DNA from: Shewanella surugensis
GTDB lineage: Bacteria; Pseudomonadota; Gammaproteobacteria; Enterobacterales; Shewanellaceae
Reading direction: 5' to 3'
DNA: 61,330 nt
Assembly: GCF_023284005.1 (NCBI RefSeq)
Contig: NZ_JAKIKS010000018.1
Location: forward strand, 1 to 61,330
Below, one piece after another: positions 9,586 through 17,505 of the stretch. Position numbers and translations under genes: made by a program. Each line of letters begins with the position of its first letter. Position 1 is the first letter of the stretch. Below the pieces are notes generated by a model that searched no databases, was not told where the DNA came from, and saw only the letters and a list, made by a program, of their open reading frames with translations.

Positions 9586-10142
9586 TGTACACAGACTATA
9601 TTGATACCCCTTTAGGCATGATGGAATGCAAAGCGTCTAATGAGGGTATTAGACAGCTGATATTTTGTGGTCCTGAGCAAAGTACTGTCAGTAGCAATGA
9701 GGTGACTGATGTCTGTAAAGTGCAATTACTTGAGTATTTCAAAGGTCAGCGTCAGCAGTTTGATTTACCACTGGACCCTCAAGGGACGGTATTTCAAAAA
9801 CAGGTGTGGCACGCCTTACGTCAAATCCCATTTGGGCAAGTGATGACGTATCTTGATATTGCCAAAATGGTGAACAAATCCAAAGGTGCTCAAGCCGTGG
9901 GTGGCGCCAATGGCAGAAACCCCATTACGCTTATCGTACCTTGTCATCGGGTGATCGCTTCAAGTGGCGCGTTAACCGGATATGCTGGTGGGCTTGAACG
10001 TAAATTATGGTTATTAGCGCATGAAGGTATAAAGGTGAAATCACCACAGCCTCAGCTATTGCCTCAATCAAATGAGTTACACAATAGTGCTTTTGAGTCT
10101 GTGATTAAGACGCGACAAGCAAAAACACAGTTTTTAGATTAA
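9585..10142 (+). CDS. ogt: Methylated-DNA--protein-cysteine methyltransferase
   Basis: Contains the suicide-acceptor motif PCHRVI with an upstream VGGANGRNP, the signature of O6-alkylguanine alkyltransferases, plus the DNA-binding helix region QIPFGQVMTYLDIA. It removes alkyl groups from O6-guanine and is inactivated stoichiometrically. The start is taken at the ATG at 9585 that overlaps the ada-alkA stop, giving 185 aa (usual Ogt length). An in-frame ATG at 9543 inside alkA is not needed. The ~30-residue C-terminal tail past the domain is low-conservation sequence. Confidence 0.95.
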   Translation: MYTDYIDTPLGMMECKASNEGIRQLIFCGPEQSTVSSNEVTDVCKVQLLEYFKGQRQQFDLPLDPQGTVFQKQVWHALRQIPFGQVMTYLDIAKMVNKSKGAQAVGGANGRNPITLIVPCHRVIASSGALTGYAGGLERKLWLLAHEGIKVKSPQPQLLPQSNELHNSAFESVIKTRQAKTQFLD

Positions 10143-10206
10143 GTCTCTTCAGGTAGTGAAGAATAAGAAAACGAAGAATAATAATATCAATCGGAGTGAT
10201 ATATCA

Positions 10207-11059
10207 ATGAATAAATTTGTACAGTTTAGCGCCATGCATGAGCAAGATGAGCCTCTTTTTCTATCTAATGCGTGGGATGCATTATCGGCTTTGGTATTAC
10301 AACAAGCCGGTTTTAAGGCAATAGGCACCACAAGTTGGGGAATGGCAAATAGCTTAGGTTATGCCGATGGCGAGAACATCACCTTTAGTGATCTTTTATA
10401 TTATGGTGGAAAAAATCATGGCTGTGATTGATATTCCTGTGACGGTTGATATTGAGTCGGGCTTTGCAGAGAAAAATGACGAGATTGTTGATAATGTGAT
10501 GACACTGGCAAACCGAGGTGTCGTTGGCATTAATATCGAAGATTCATATAAACCTTCAGCCAGTCATTCGTCTATCAGTGTTGAAGGTGGCTTGAAAGAT
10601 ATAGCTGCCCATGGTGAGCTTATAAAGTTAATTCGATCGGGATTGGACGGCGCGGGTTATCAGGACTTTTTCATCAATGCCCGTATTGATGCTTATTTTC
10701 ATGTCAAAGATCCGCTTCAAGAGACGATAGCGCGGGGCCGTTGTTATATCGCCAGCGGGGCGAGCGGGATATTTGTTCCCGGCATGACTCAAGGTGATGA
10801 TATAAAGACATTGACTCGCAGCATTGCTGTGCCCGTTAATGTTATGTCGCTACCCGATCTGACTGATATGAGTCAGCTACAAGATTTGGGCGTGAAACGT
10901 TTTAGTATTGGCAATGCGTTATCAGATCTGACGATTGCTTTTATGGAGCATACAGCCACTACATTACTAAAGCAGAACAATACGGTTGCTTTATATCAAA
11001 ACCCTGCCTTTAATACCCAAGTAAGCACTGTTTTTCATACGGTTAATCAGCCGATGTAA
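10207..11059 (+). pseudogene. PEP mutase / isocitrate lyase family protein, frameshifted
   Basis: Two overlapping frames together make one full PEP-mutase-family barrel (COG2513 type, ~280 aa). Frame 1 starts at ATG 10207 (SD GGAG) with FLSNAWDALSALVLQQAGFKA and stops at 10431. The second frame, from about 10400 to 11059, continues with DIPVTVDIESGF, INIEDS and GIFVPGM. One surplus G in TATTATGGTGG (~10398-10408) separates them: removing it reads YYVEKIMAVIDIP. Family members cleave or form C-C/C-P bonds in 2-oxo acid metabolism. As it stands the gene cannot make the full protein, unless the base is a sequencing error. Confidence 0.85.
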
Positions 11060-11268
11060 GTTAATGGTGACGAGGAAGCTGCTTCTGGCGCTCTTTATAT
11101 TGAGGAATAGGCTTGCAGGTTGGGATATTGACGCAAGATATTCTTGATGGTGTATGAGGTGATGTTGATTGGTGCCGCTACTATGAGTATCACTTTTAGA
11201 TATTTTAGGGTCGCTATTGGTATTTATATTAATTCTAGCGTCATGTGAGTCTGATCGTTTCCCCTTTA

Positions 11269-11637
11269 TTATGTTGAAATAAAAGAAAATTTATTGGCAG
11301 GGATCTTATACTGGTTGTGTTGATTTTTTTTATTGAGATTTTCTTGTAATAAGTCATCGATGTGTTTCTTCCAAACAATAATAGCTTTGAGCAAGTTATT
11401 TACCAACGCCTTTAATATGTCAGAGTTTATCATGGGTACATCAATTGATTTAAACAGAAGTAACCAATTAGTTTCAGGATTAATGCCAAAGTTAAATTGA
11501 TTGCTACCTTGGTTCAAAAAGTTCTCTTTTAATAATTTAGATAACAAGTTAACGGATTTGATATGGGTTAAATCAGCAATTTCTTTAAAGGCTGTAATAA
11601 TTTGTTTCATTCTATCATTTACCATCAGCATCATCAT
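11269..11637 (-). CDS. Small protein, possibly a CesT-type type III secretion chaperone
   Basis: A 122-aa acidic/hydrophobic protein. The pattern FNFGINPETNWLLLF followed by a helix ending in a Trp (ALVNNLLKAIIVWKKHIDDL) resembles CesT-family chaperones: a beta-strand core and a C-terminal helix with conserved W. The similarity is weak, with no database support available here. Several Met codons cluster at the start (MMMLMVNDRM), so the true start is uncertain. A putative type III-like effector lies in the nearby prophage, which makes the idea worth checking. Otherwise function unknown. Confidence 0.5.
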   Translation of the reverse strand: MMMLMVNDRMKQIITAFKEIADLTHIKSVNLLSKLLKENFLNQGSNQFNFGINPETNWLLLFKSIDVPMINSDILKALVNNLLKAIIVWKKHIDDLLQENLNKKNQHNQYKIPANKFSFIST

Positions 11638-11757
11638 TAACGCCTATGGCATACGACTTTTGTCTGGCATCTATCGGTGAAATACACTAATTATAGATTT
11701 TGTAGTTATTTATAGTAAATCTTTTAGTATATTAATATTTTTATAATTGTCAGCACC

Positions 11758-11934
11758 ATGCTGAATCTGGCTGCAAAGTCATTGAAAGGCGCGTTAAAAA
11801 TTCTCAAAAGCTATTGCGAGAATAAGCGCGTAATGGTGCAACTTTCAGTAGATAAACGATCGCATAATAAACAGCTGTCTAAGATGTATAAAAAGGTGCA
11901 GTCGACTGGCCGTAAGCTAAAGCTAGGCTGTTAA
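11758..11934 (+). CDS. Small basic protein, 58 aa
   Basis: An ATG-initiated frame encodes a Lys/Arg-rich helical peptide (SLKGALKILKSYC ... KVQSTGRKLKLGC) and is followed 28 bp later by a strong intrinsic terminator. The start has no clear Shine-Dalgarno sequence, so it may be leaderless or false. Its even amphipathic composition and terminator argue for a real small gene, perhaps nucleic-acid binding. No family recognised. Confidence 0.45.
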   Translation: MLNLAAKSLKGALKILKSYCENKRVMVQLSVDKRSHNKQLSKMYKKVQSTGRKLKLGC

Positions 11935-11961
11935 TACAGCACTGATTATATAGCAATTTTC

Positions 11962-11988
11962 AATGTCGCTAATTTAGCGGCATTTTTT
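11962..11988 (+). terminator. Intrinsic terminator
   Basis: Stem AATGTCGCTA / TAGCGGCATT (one G-U pair) with a run of six T. It would end the transcript of the 58-aa gene. Confidence 0.8.
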
Positions 11989-12100
11989 ATGATTAGCTTT
12001 ACCTAATGATTTATCGCTTACGATTAAAGTAATATTTATTTTTAAGCTTGCTTAAGGAATACTTTTATTTTTAATCACAATGACGAATTCTAAGGATGAT

Positions 12101-12349
12101 ATGAGCCGTTTTATTTTATTGTTGACGGTTACAGTGACTGTAATATGGACTTTATTATTGCTACAAGGCTGTAGCTCAACAGAGGTAGTGAGTGATGAAA
12201 GTCATATTCATCCAGCTTCTGGAGAAGAGCGACTAGAAGTGATGGGGAGAGATCAAGAGGTACATTTTAAATTTATGTTTAGCGAAAATGGGGGATATAA
12301 CGATCAGGTCGATGAATGTTGGGGTAATACAATAAGCGTAATAGATTAA
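12101..12349 (+). CDS. Small predicted lipoprotein
   Basis: 82 aa from ATG 12101, chosen over the ATG at 12080 because AAGG (12091-12094) is correctly spaced to it. The N-terminal hydrophobic helix (FILLLTVTVTVIWTLLLL) ends in a lipobox QGC|SS, so the mature protein should be lipidated and envelope-anchored. The ~55-residue mature part is acidic with no recognised domain. No operon partner. Confidence 0.6.
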   Translation: MSRFILLLTVTVTVIWTLLLLQGCSSTEVVSDESHIHPASGEERLEVMGRDQEVHFKFMFSENGGYNDQVDECWGNTISVID

Positions 12350-12556
12350 AACGTGCTAAGAGAGGTCATTGAGGATAGAGCTGCGTTGAAATAAATTATC
12401 AGCAGTAAGGAGGATTAAAGGGTTTGCTGCATATACAACAAACCCGCACAAAATCAATTAACATTTTAATAGCATGGGTACAGAGATCGAGTGTATCAGT
12501 GGCAAACGTTAATTGATAAAGACTTGTGAGCTAAGTCTAAGCCTAATATAGTCAGT

Positions 12557-13798
12557 CTAAGCTTGCTTTTTATTTTGCTCATCAAAGCGCGCATGTTTAA
12601 AAGGCGTTATGTCTAAGTCGAGTGGTAGGCCGCGATAGAGATCATTGATGAGTTTACCTGTAATGGCAGAGGTGAGAATACCTGTTCTAAAATGTCCGCA
12701 AGCATTGAGATAGCCTTCAACGCCTTCCATTTCACCCAATATTGGTAATTCATCCGGTGTGCCGGGTCTAAGCCCTGACCAACAACGTTTGATGTTCATG
12801 TCATTGAGGATCGGTAAGCATCGCATTGCACCATTCGCAAGCTCTTTTAACTCGGGTAGGGTGTTGGTGGTATCAAAGCCTTTTTCTTCAGTGGTGCTAC
12901 CAATTAACACTTCACCGTTGTCCTTTTGGGCAATATAGCAGTCTGTGGTGGATATACAGCCCTTGAGCACTTTAGGGAGTTTTTCGGATAAAATAATCTG
13001 TCCTTTGACGGGGTATACGGGGATTTCAACGCCGCAAGCCATTTTACTGAGTTCGGCAGCCCAGCTCCCAGCAGCATTGATGAGCATGTCGCAATGGAGT
13101 GTCCCAGATGAGGTATTAACTCCTGTGATACGATTACCTTGTTTTTCGATGTCAGTCACTTCGGTTTGTAAGAATAGCTCAACACCATTCTGTCTGGCGG
13201 CTTCCAGATAGGCTTCATTTAACCGATAGGGATTGACTTGGTGATCACATTTAAATTCTAATGCGCCGATGGCATCCGCATTGATATAAGGTTCATCTTT
13301 AGCCAGCTCTTCAGCGCTAAGCCAACTAATTTGATCAGCAAGATCTGGGATCTGTTCAACAATGGAATCGGCATAGAGTTTATCGTATTTGTCATACATG
13401 ATGTATTTAAGACCGGTTTTTTCAAACTTAAAGTCGACATCATGTTTGTCTTTTAATTCTTGCCACAGGGCGGGATACATATTATTGCTTTTAAGAGCAA
13501 ACTCAAAAAAACAGTCGGGTAAAATATGCGGGCGTAATGGTGGGAGATCGTCGCCTTCAGCTTCGGCTCTTTGCATTGATATACGTTTAAAAAAAATCAC
13601 CCCACAACCGAGTCCAACCGACTCGCCAATGGCCCAGAGTCCACCTGCTGAGGCGCGAGAGGCATTCCCCGGCTTTTTTAAATCCACTAAGGCGATATTA
13701 AGGTTTTTTTCTTTACTTAAAAAATAGGCACAAGCTGCGCCAATAACACCACCACCAGCAATAACGATGTCATATTTTTTCTCTGAGAGAGTTGGCAT
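12557..13798 (-). CDS. hcnC: HcnC-like FAD oxidase subunit
   Basis: 413 aa, DAO-type flavoprotein: N-terminal YDIVIAGGGVIGAACAYFL binds FAD, and C-terminal RCWSGLRPGTPDELPILG closes the active site. HcnC (~417 aa in Pseudomonas) is the third subunit of the membrane-associated hydrogen cyanide synthase that oxidises glycine to HCN and CO2. It lies 2 bp downstream of the HcnB-like gene, in the order hcnA-hcnB-hcnC. Related three-subunit enzymes (opine oxidase, D-hydroxyproline dehydrogenase) have the same architecture, so substrate identity is likely but not certain. Confidence 0.8.
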   Translation of the reverse strand: MPTLSEKKYDIVIAGGGVIGAACAYFLSKEKNLNIALVDLKKPGNASRASAGGLWAIGESVGLGCGVIFFKRISMQRAEAEGDDLPPLRPHILPDCFFEFALKSNNMYPALWQELKDKHDVDFKFEKTGLKYIMYDKYDKLYADSIVEQIPDLADQISWLSAEELAKDEPYINADAIGALEFKCDHQVNPYRLNEAYLEAARQNGVELFLQTEVTDIEKQGNRITGVNTSSGTLHCDMLINAAGSWAAELSKMACGVEIPVYPVKGQIILSEKLPKVLKGCISTTDCYIAQKDNGEVLIGSTTEEKGFDTTNTLPELKELANGAMRCLPILNDMNIKRCWSGLRPGTPDELPILGEMEGVEGYLNACGHFRTGILTSAITGKLINDLYRGLPLDLDITPFKHARFDEQNKKQA

Positions 13799-13800
13799 GC

Positions 13801-15195
13801 TTATACACCTTCCGATAATGCAGAAAAAGGAATAGGATCGAGAGGGAAACGGGGTTTAACGTATCCCACATCTAGAGTATCAAGTTCTTGTCTTAATCTG
13901 TCTTGGCAATAGCTATTACAGGTTTTACCTTGGCAATCGCCCATTCCCACTCGTGTACGCATTTTTAAGGAGGTAATATCTTTCACACCTTGATTGATCA
14001 CTTTATCGATATCGGCACGAGTGACGTTTTCACAACGGCAAACTAAGGTGTCAGGTTTAAGGAGAGATAATAACCCTTCTCTGCGGCGACCAACGCGATC
14101 GAATCCCGCTCTAAAGAGTTTGACTTTATTTAGTAGATTAAAATACTTACTGGCTTTTTTTTTTACGGCGGTGGATGACAGGATTTTGATTTCTTGAGCA
14201 ATGGCTAATGCCGCTATTCGACCTTCCATCATCGCGCCTTCACCGCCCAAGATCCCGACGCTGTCACCCGCGATATAAATATTAGCTTGATTACTCATTT
14301 GCCATTCATTGACTTGAGGTTTGAGTCCACTGAAAGAGCAAATGTCATGCTCTATGTCCATGAGTTGGGCTAATTGATTACGGGAAACAAACCCATAACC
14401 GACCGCGAGGCTGTCGACTTCAATATCGGTTTCAGTATCCTGAATTGGGTACCAATCTTCATTATATTGGGCGACGGTGATGTTGTTTAGAGAGTCTTGT
14501 CCCTTTGCGGAGACAATTCCCCAGCCGTAATGGATAGGAATGGCGTGGGCTTTTAAATAACTTAATAATCCCATACCTTCAAGAGTGAGCAGGGGTCGAT
14601 TTAAAAAGGCTCTACTTTCTTTAGCAAAACCACTAAATTTCCCCGCTTCATAAACACCGACAACATGCACTCCAGCTTTGTGAAGTTGGCAAGCCACTAA
14701 GGGGAGCAGTGGTCCGGTACCTACAATCGCTATCTTCTGCCCTGGTTTGACTAAACCGGATTTGAGCTGAAGTTGTACACCACCGAGCAGCATGATGCCG
14801 GGTAATTGCCATCCGTCGAAAGGAATACTGCGTTCATGGCAGCCCGTAGCAATAATTAATTGTTCATAGGGTACTTCAAAGACATCGTCTTTATGGCGAA
14901 CTAACAGTGCGTTATCGCCTGAGGGGCCGAGTACTCTTGTTTCTAGCATTAATTGAATGTGAGGCTGATTATCTTGATATAATTGACGAATATTTGATAT
15001 TTTTTTTCGGAGTTTATTGTCAAGGTGAGGGAGCTCTATTGCCTCACGAAAAGGGCCGCGAAAAACGGCACCGCCAATTCTAGGAGCTTCATCGATAACA
15101 ATCGAGTGAATACCGGTTTCGGCTAATTCTGCCGCAGCGGAAATGCCTGCCGTGCCCGCACCAACAATGACAACGGGTAGAGTCGATTGTGGCAT
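13801..15195 (-). CDS. hcnB: HcnB-like FAD/NAD oxidoreductase subunit
   Basis: 464 aa, equal to HcnB length. N-terminal PVVIVGAGTAGISAAAEL is a Rossmann FAD motif, and a second nucleotide motif KIAIVGTGPLLPLVA occurs at ~150. The C-terminus has a BFD-like [2Fe-2S] cluster region: CRCENVTRADID with a second Cys pair in GMGDCQGKTC. It is the central electron-transferring subunit, working with HcnA and HcnC. It starts 1 bp after the hcnA stop. The same fold occurs in opine-oxidase A subunits. Confidence 0.82.
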   Translation of the reverse strand: MPQSTLPVVIVGAGTAGISAAAELAETGIHSIVIDEAPRIGGAVFRGPFREAIELPHLDNKLRKKISNIRQLYQDNQPHIQLMLETRVLGPSGDNALLVRHKDDVFEVPYEQLIIATGCHERSIPFDGWQLPGIMLLGGVQLQLKSGLVKPGQKIAIVGTGPLLPLVACQLHKAGVHVVGVYEAGKFSGFAKESRAFLNRPLLTLEGMGLLSYLKAHAIPIHYGWGIVSAKGQDSLNNITVAQYNEDWYPIQDTETDIEVDSLAVGYGFVSRNQLAQLMDIEHDICSFSGLKPQVNEWQMSNQANIYIAGDSVGILGGEGAMMEGRIAALAIAQEIKILSSTAVKKKASKYFNLLNKVKLFRAGFDRVGRRREGLLSLLKPDTLVCRCENVTRADIDKVINQGVKDITSLKMRTRVGMGDCQGKTCNSYCQDRLRQELDTLDVGYVKPRFPLDPIPFSALSEGV

Positions 15196-15196
15196 A

Positions 15197-15517
15197 TTAT
15201 AAACCCTCTTCTTGTAGACGGTTTACTTGGGTGGTGATTTTCATTTCTGCTTCAATGAGTGTTTGGCATGCTTTGACTTTATGCCGCCCGTTAACTTTAA
15301 CAGTACAGCAATGACAGACACCCATGCCGCAGTAGGCACCAGTGATTTTTCCATGATCATTTTTAGTTATTGTTCTTTTGCCAATAGCAAATAGGACGCT
15401 GAGAATGTTCTCTCCAGGGATAGCATCGACTGCTTGGTTATCGACCCAAACTCGAGTTGATTGACCACTTGTGGGGACGATATCGTGATTTCTTAGTCGT
15501 TTTTCATTTTTATTCAT
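15197..15517 (-). CDS. hcnA: HcnA-like [2Fe-2S] subunit
   Basis: 106 aa, a small ferredoxin-like protein with the plant-type cluster motif GAYCGMGVCHCCTVKVNG plus a downstream KACQT cysteine, as in HcnA and other sarcosine-oxidase-alpha-N-terminal-like subunits. It passes electrons from the flavoprotein subunits toward the respiratory chain. First gene of the operon. An FNR/ANR-like box lies ~145 bp upstream, matching the known anaerobic control of hcnABC in pseudomonads. Confidence 0.82.
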   Translation of the reverse strand: MNKNEKRLRNHDIVPTSGQSTRVWVDNQAVDAIPGENILSVLFAIGKRTITKNDHGKITGAYCGMGVCHCCTVKVNGRHKVKACQTLIEAEMKITTQVNRLQEEGL

Positions 15518-15661
15518 TAGTATTTCCTACGTCTAAAGCTCAAATATACAGATAAATATATGGCTGATTGATAGGGTACAAGTTTTACTTGTTACTTACG
15601 ATAACAAAAGTGTGACAAATATATGATTTAATATCGATTTTGAGGGTTATTTATACTTTAT

Positions 15662-15675
15662 TTGATCTAGATTAA
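15662..15675 (-). promoter_or_regulatory. FNR/ANR-like binding site upstream of hcnABC
   Basis: TTGATCTAGATTAA matches TTGAT-N4-ATCAA in 9 of 10 defined positions. It stands ~145 bp upstream of hcnA in otherwise AT-rich non-coding DNA. Low-oxygen activation by FNR (EtrA) is inferred by analogy with ANR control of hcnABC in Pseudomonas. Confidence 0.5.
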
Positions 15676-15829
15676 CTCATGCTGATAAAACGAAGCTTAT
15701 ACAAGGAAATAGTAAGACTGGAAATTTGCGTTGCTTTTGGCATATGGATGGAGGCGGGATGGCTGGTGGATAACAGATTATCACTGTGACTAAAAAACAT
15801 TCGTTTAAACATTTATCGTAAAAAAGTAC

Positions 15830-15858
15830 TTTACCTTTGTCAGGCTTTTCAGCATAAT
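15830..15858 (+). promoter_or_regulatory. Probable sigma-70 promoter of tRNA-Trp
   Basis: TTTACC (15830-15835), 17-bp spacer, CATAAT (15853-15858), then a GC-rich discriminator-like GCGTCTCG 14 bp before the tRNA. Stable-RNA promoters typically look like this. Confidence 0.55.
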
Positions 15859-15871
15859 GCGTCTCGTCAAC

Positions 15872-15948
15872 AGGGGTGTAGTTCCAATTGGTAGAACAGC
15901 GGTCTCCAAAACCGATGGTTGGGAGTTCGAGTCTCTCCACCCCTGCCA
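15872..15948 (+). tRNA. trpT: tRNA-Trp (CCA anticodon)
   Basis: 77 nt with an encoded CCA end. The acceptor stem AGGGGTG / CACCCCT pairs fully. The anticodon loop CTCCAAA sits between GCGGT- and ACCGA-type arms and reads CCA, and the T-arm has GTTCGAGTC. Very close to E. coli tRNA-Trp. Its 3' half is duplicated at 60733, marking it as the prophage integration site. The intact gene therefore has a phage-supplied 3' end. Confidence 0.97.
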
Positions 15949-15951
15949 AAT
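15900..15951 (+). repeat. attL: 52-bp core inside tRNA-Trp
   Basis: From the anticodon stem to three bases past CCA, this is identical to 60733-60784. Identity ends at base 15951, where flanking sequence diverges. The integrase gene begins its coding region within 1.2 kb, as expected for an integrase-adjacent att site. Confidence 0.95.
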
Positions 15952-15957
15952 AAAACA

Positions 15958-15992
15958 ACGGCTTGCATAGAAATATGCGAGCCGTTTTCTAT
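15958..15992 (+). terminator. Phage-borne terminator behind tRNA-Trp
   Basis: Stem ACGGCTTGCATA / TATGCGAGCCGT (one wobble pair), GAAA loop, then TTTTCTATTTTT. It lies just inside attL and so replaces the host terminator that is now displaced to 60791. Confidence 0.85.
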
Positions 15993-16086
15993 TTTTAAGC
16001 CCTTTATAGAATATCTTATAGAATATAAAAAAATCCGCTTGAATTTTTATGCATGATGATTTTTTTTCTTATGGTTTAATTCGGGC

Positions 16087-17103
16087 TTATTCATCGTTAT
16101 CTTTTACTGTTGAAACTATAGGTACACGTCTGTCATAGGTGTCTACTTGTCTCATGGTCTTATGACCACTAAAGTGTTGTTTTTCTGCTATTGTGCCGTC
16201 AAAATCACTGATCCCTTTTGCTTTAATATCATGAAAAGTGAAGTCTGTTTTTATCTCTGGAAATTGCACTTTCATTTTTACTATGGCACGCTTCCATGCA
16301 CTGCGGATCCCTTCTCCGGTTAATCTTCCTCCACCTGCTTTGTTGATCACATAGTCGCCATCAAAATCAGTTCGTAATGTATTGGCTTCATTAATAATAT
16401 TTTTCAATCTATCGGTCCATGCTTTGATCTGCTTCTTGCCCGTTTTGCCCTGTTGAATATAAAGCCCATCTTCTAATACATGTTCCCACTTCAATTTGAG
16501 TACATCGGCTTGTCTTGTTGCACACAGATAACTTATCTCAACGGCAAGGCGTAAACGTTCTTCAGCGCAAGAGATCAACGCTTGATATTCGGCTTGAGTG
16601 ATATAACGATCGCGCTCTTTAATAGCAAACTTCTTCACGCCTTGGGCGGGGTTACTTTTGCAGTGGCCGCGCTCATACCCCCATTTATAAATGACGCTTA
16701 GGCTGCTTAATTCGTTATTGGCCTGTACTTGGCTTTTTAAGCCCCGTTTATCGACATATCGCCTAACATGCTGTGGAAGGACTGCATCGGGTAACATTTC
16801 ACCGAATACTGAGAGAATGTTATTAAGTTCTATTTGTCTGTCTTTTTGAGTTCGTGGTGCCAAAGCTTTAAAGTTTGGACTTTGCATATAGTCGCTAACT
16901 AAACACCTGAGCGTATACACGGCACGACTCATGTGCTTTTCATATTCTCGCCAAACTTCAGCTTTTGTTGCATCACTCTTACATAAAGTAATGCTTTTTT
17001 GAGAGCCGGTCGGCTTTAATATATAACAAGTATATTTGCCTTTTTGAGAGTGTTTATACACTCTCGGTGGCATCCATTTATCTTCTTCTTTACGGACTCT
17101 CAT
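16087..17103 (-). CDS. int: Phage tyrosine integrase
   Basis: 338 aa tyrosine recombinase. Catalytic residues are visible in order: Arg in CATRQADVLKL, Lys in QQGKTGKKQ, HDIK in FTFHDIKAKG, His in HFSGHKTM, and nucleophile Tyr in QVDTYDRR. It recombines attP with the tRNA-Trp attB. It sits next to attL, reading toward it, directly downstream (3 bp) of a DUF4224-type gene. An internal Met (MPPRVYKH, ~residue 11) is an alternative start. Confidence 0.93.
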   Translation of the reverse strand: MRVRKEEDKWMPPRVYKHSQKGKYTCYILKPTGSQKSITLCKSDATKAEVWREYEKHMSRAVYTLRCLVSDYMQSPNFKALAPRTQKDRQIELNNILSVFGEMLPDAVLPQHVRRYVDKRGLKSQVQANNELSSLSVIYKWGYERGHCKSNPAQGVKKFAIKERDRYITQAEYQALISCAEERLRLAVEISYLCATRQADVLKLKWEHVLEDGLYIQQGKTGKKQIKAWTDRLKNIINEANTLRTDFDGDYVINKAGGGRLTGEGIRSAWKRAIVKMKVQFPEIKTDFTFHDIKAKGISDFDGTIAEKQHFSGHKTMRQVDTYDRRVPIVSTVKDNDE

Positions 17104-17106
17104 TGT

Positions 17107-17319
17107 TTAACCTAATGCTGCAAAATTGGGCTCATGAAGTTTCTTATCAAGCGCCGTTTTTTTATAAGGGTTATTAACAAAATACCAGGTCACGACAGGT
17201 TTTCCATCACGGCGTTCGTAATGGTTGATCCCAGCATCGTCCAGCCATTTTTTTTGTTGACCAGCTAATTTATAGCCTGATAGGGCTTCTAAATCTTTAG
17301 CGGTTAATAGTTCTGACAT
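17107..17319 (-). CDS. DUF4224-type small protein, probable excisionase/integrase partner
   Basis: 70 aa. LLTAKDLEALSGYKLAGQQKKWLDDAGI followed by a GKPVVTW segment is the DUF4224 pattern of phages, a small winged-helix-like module almost always encoded next to an integrase. Strong SD AAGGAGGT. By context it probably directs excision. The biochemical role is not established for the family. Confidence 0.75.
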   Translation of the reverse strand: MSELLTAKDLEALSGYKLAGQQKKWLDDAGINHYERRDGKPVVTWYFVNNPYKKTALDKKLHEPNFAALG

Positions 17320-17333
17320 ACAACCTCCTTAAG

Positions 17334-17495
17334 TTATTGTACGCGTTCCCAGTGAATGCCTTTGCCAACGGTTTTTGAGATCATACTGAACTGATATTCA
17401 ACACCATGAATAAGGCATAACAATTTGAAGAAATTGATGTATGGCTTAACCCAAAAGGCGATGTGTGTTTTGACGATTGGTTTAGGTTGCGTCAT
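17334..17495 (-). CDS. Small phage protein, 53 aa
   Basis: A short frame on the minus strand (MTQPKPIVKTHIAFWVKPYI ...) starts at ATG 17495 preceded by AAGGAAG and lies neatly between the Dcm gene and the DUF4224 gene. The FWVKPYINFFKLLCLIHG region is a short hydrophobic helix. Small proteins with this 'IAFWVKPY' look are common in phage early operons. Function unknown. Confidence 0.6.
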   Translation of the reverse strand: MTQPKPIVKTHIAFWVKPYINFFKLLCLIHGVEYQFSMISKTVGKGIHWERVQ

Positions 17496-17505
17496 GTGTT
17501 CTTCC

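Noticed and set aside
12419..12444. GGGTTTGCTG...CAACAAACCC dyad as hcn operon terminator
   Set aside because: Symmetric hairpin with mismatches and no T-run on either strand; too weak to call.
15677..15958. 93-codon minus-strand frame across tRNA-Trp
   Set aside because: Covers the tRNA and its promoter on the opposite strand, with no ribosome site.
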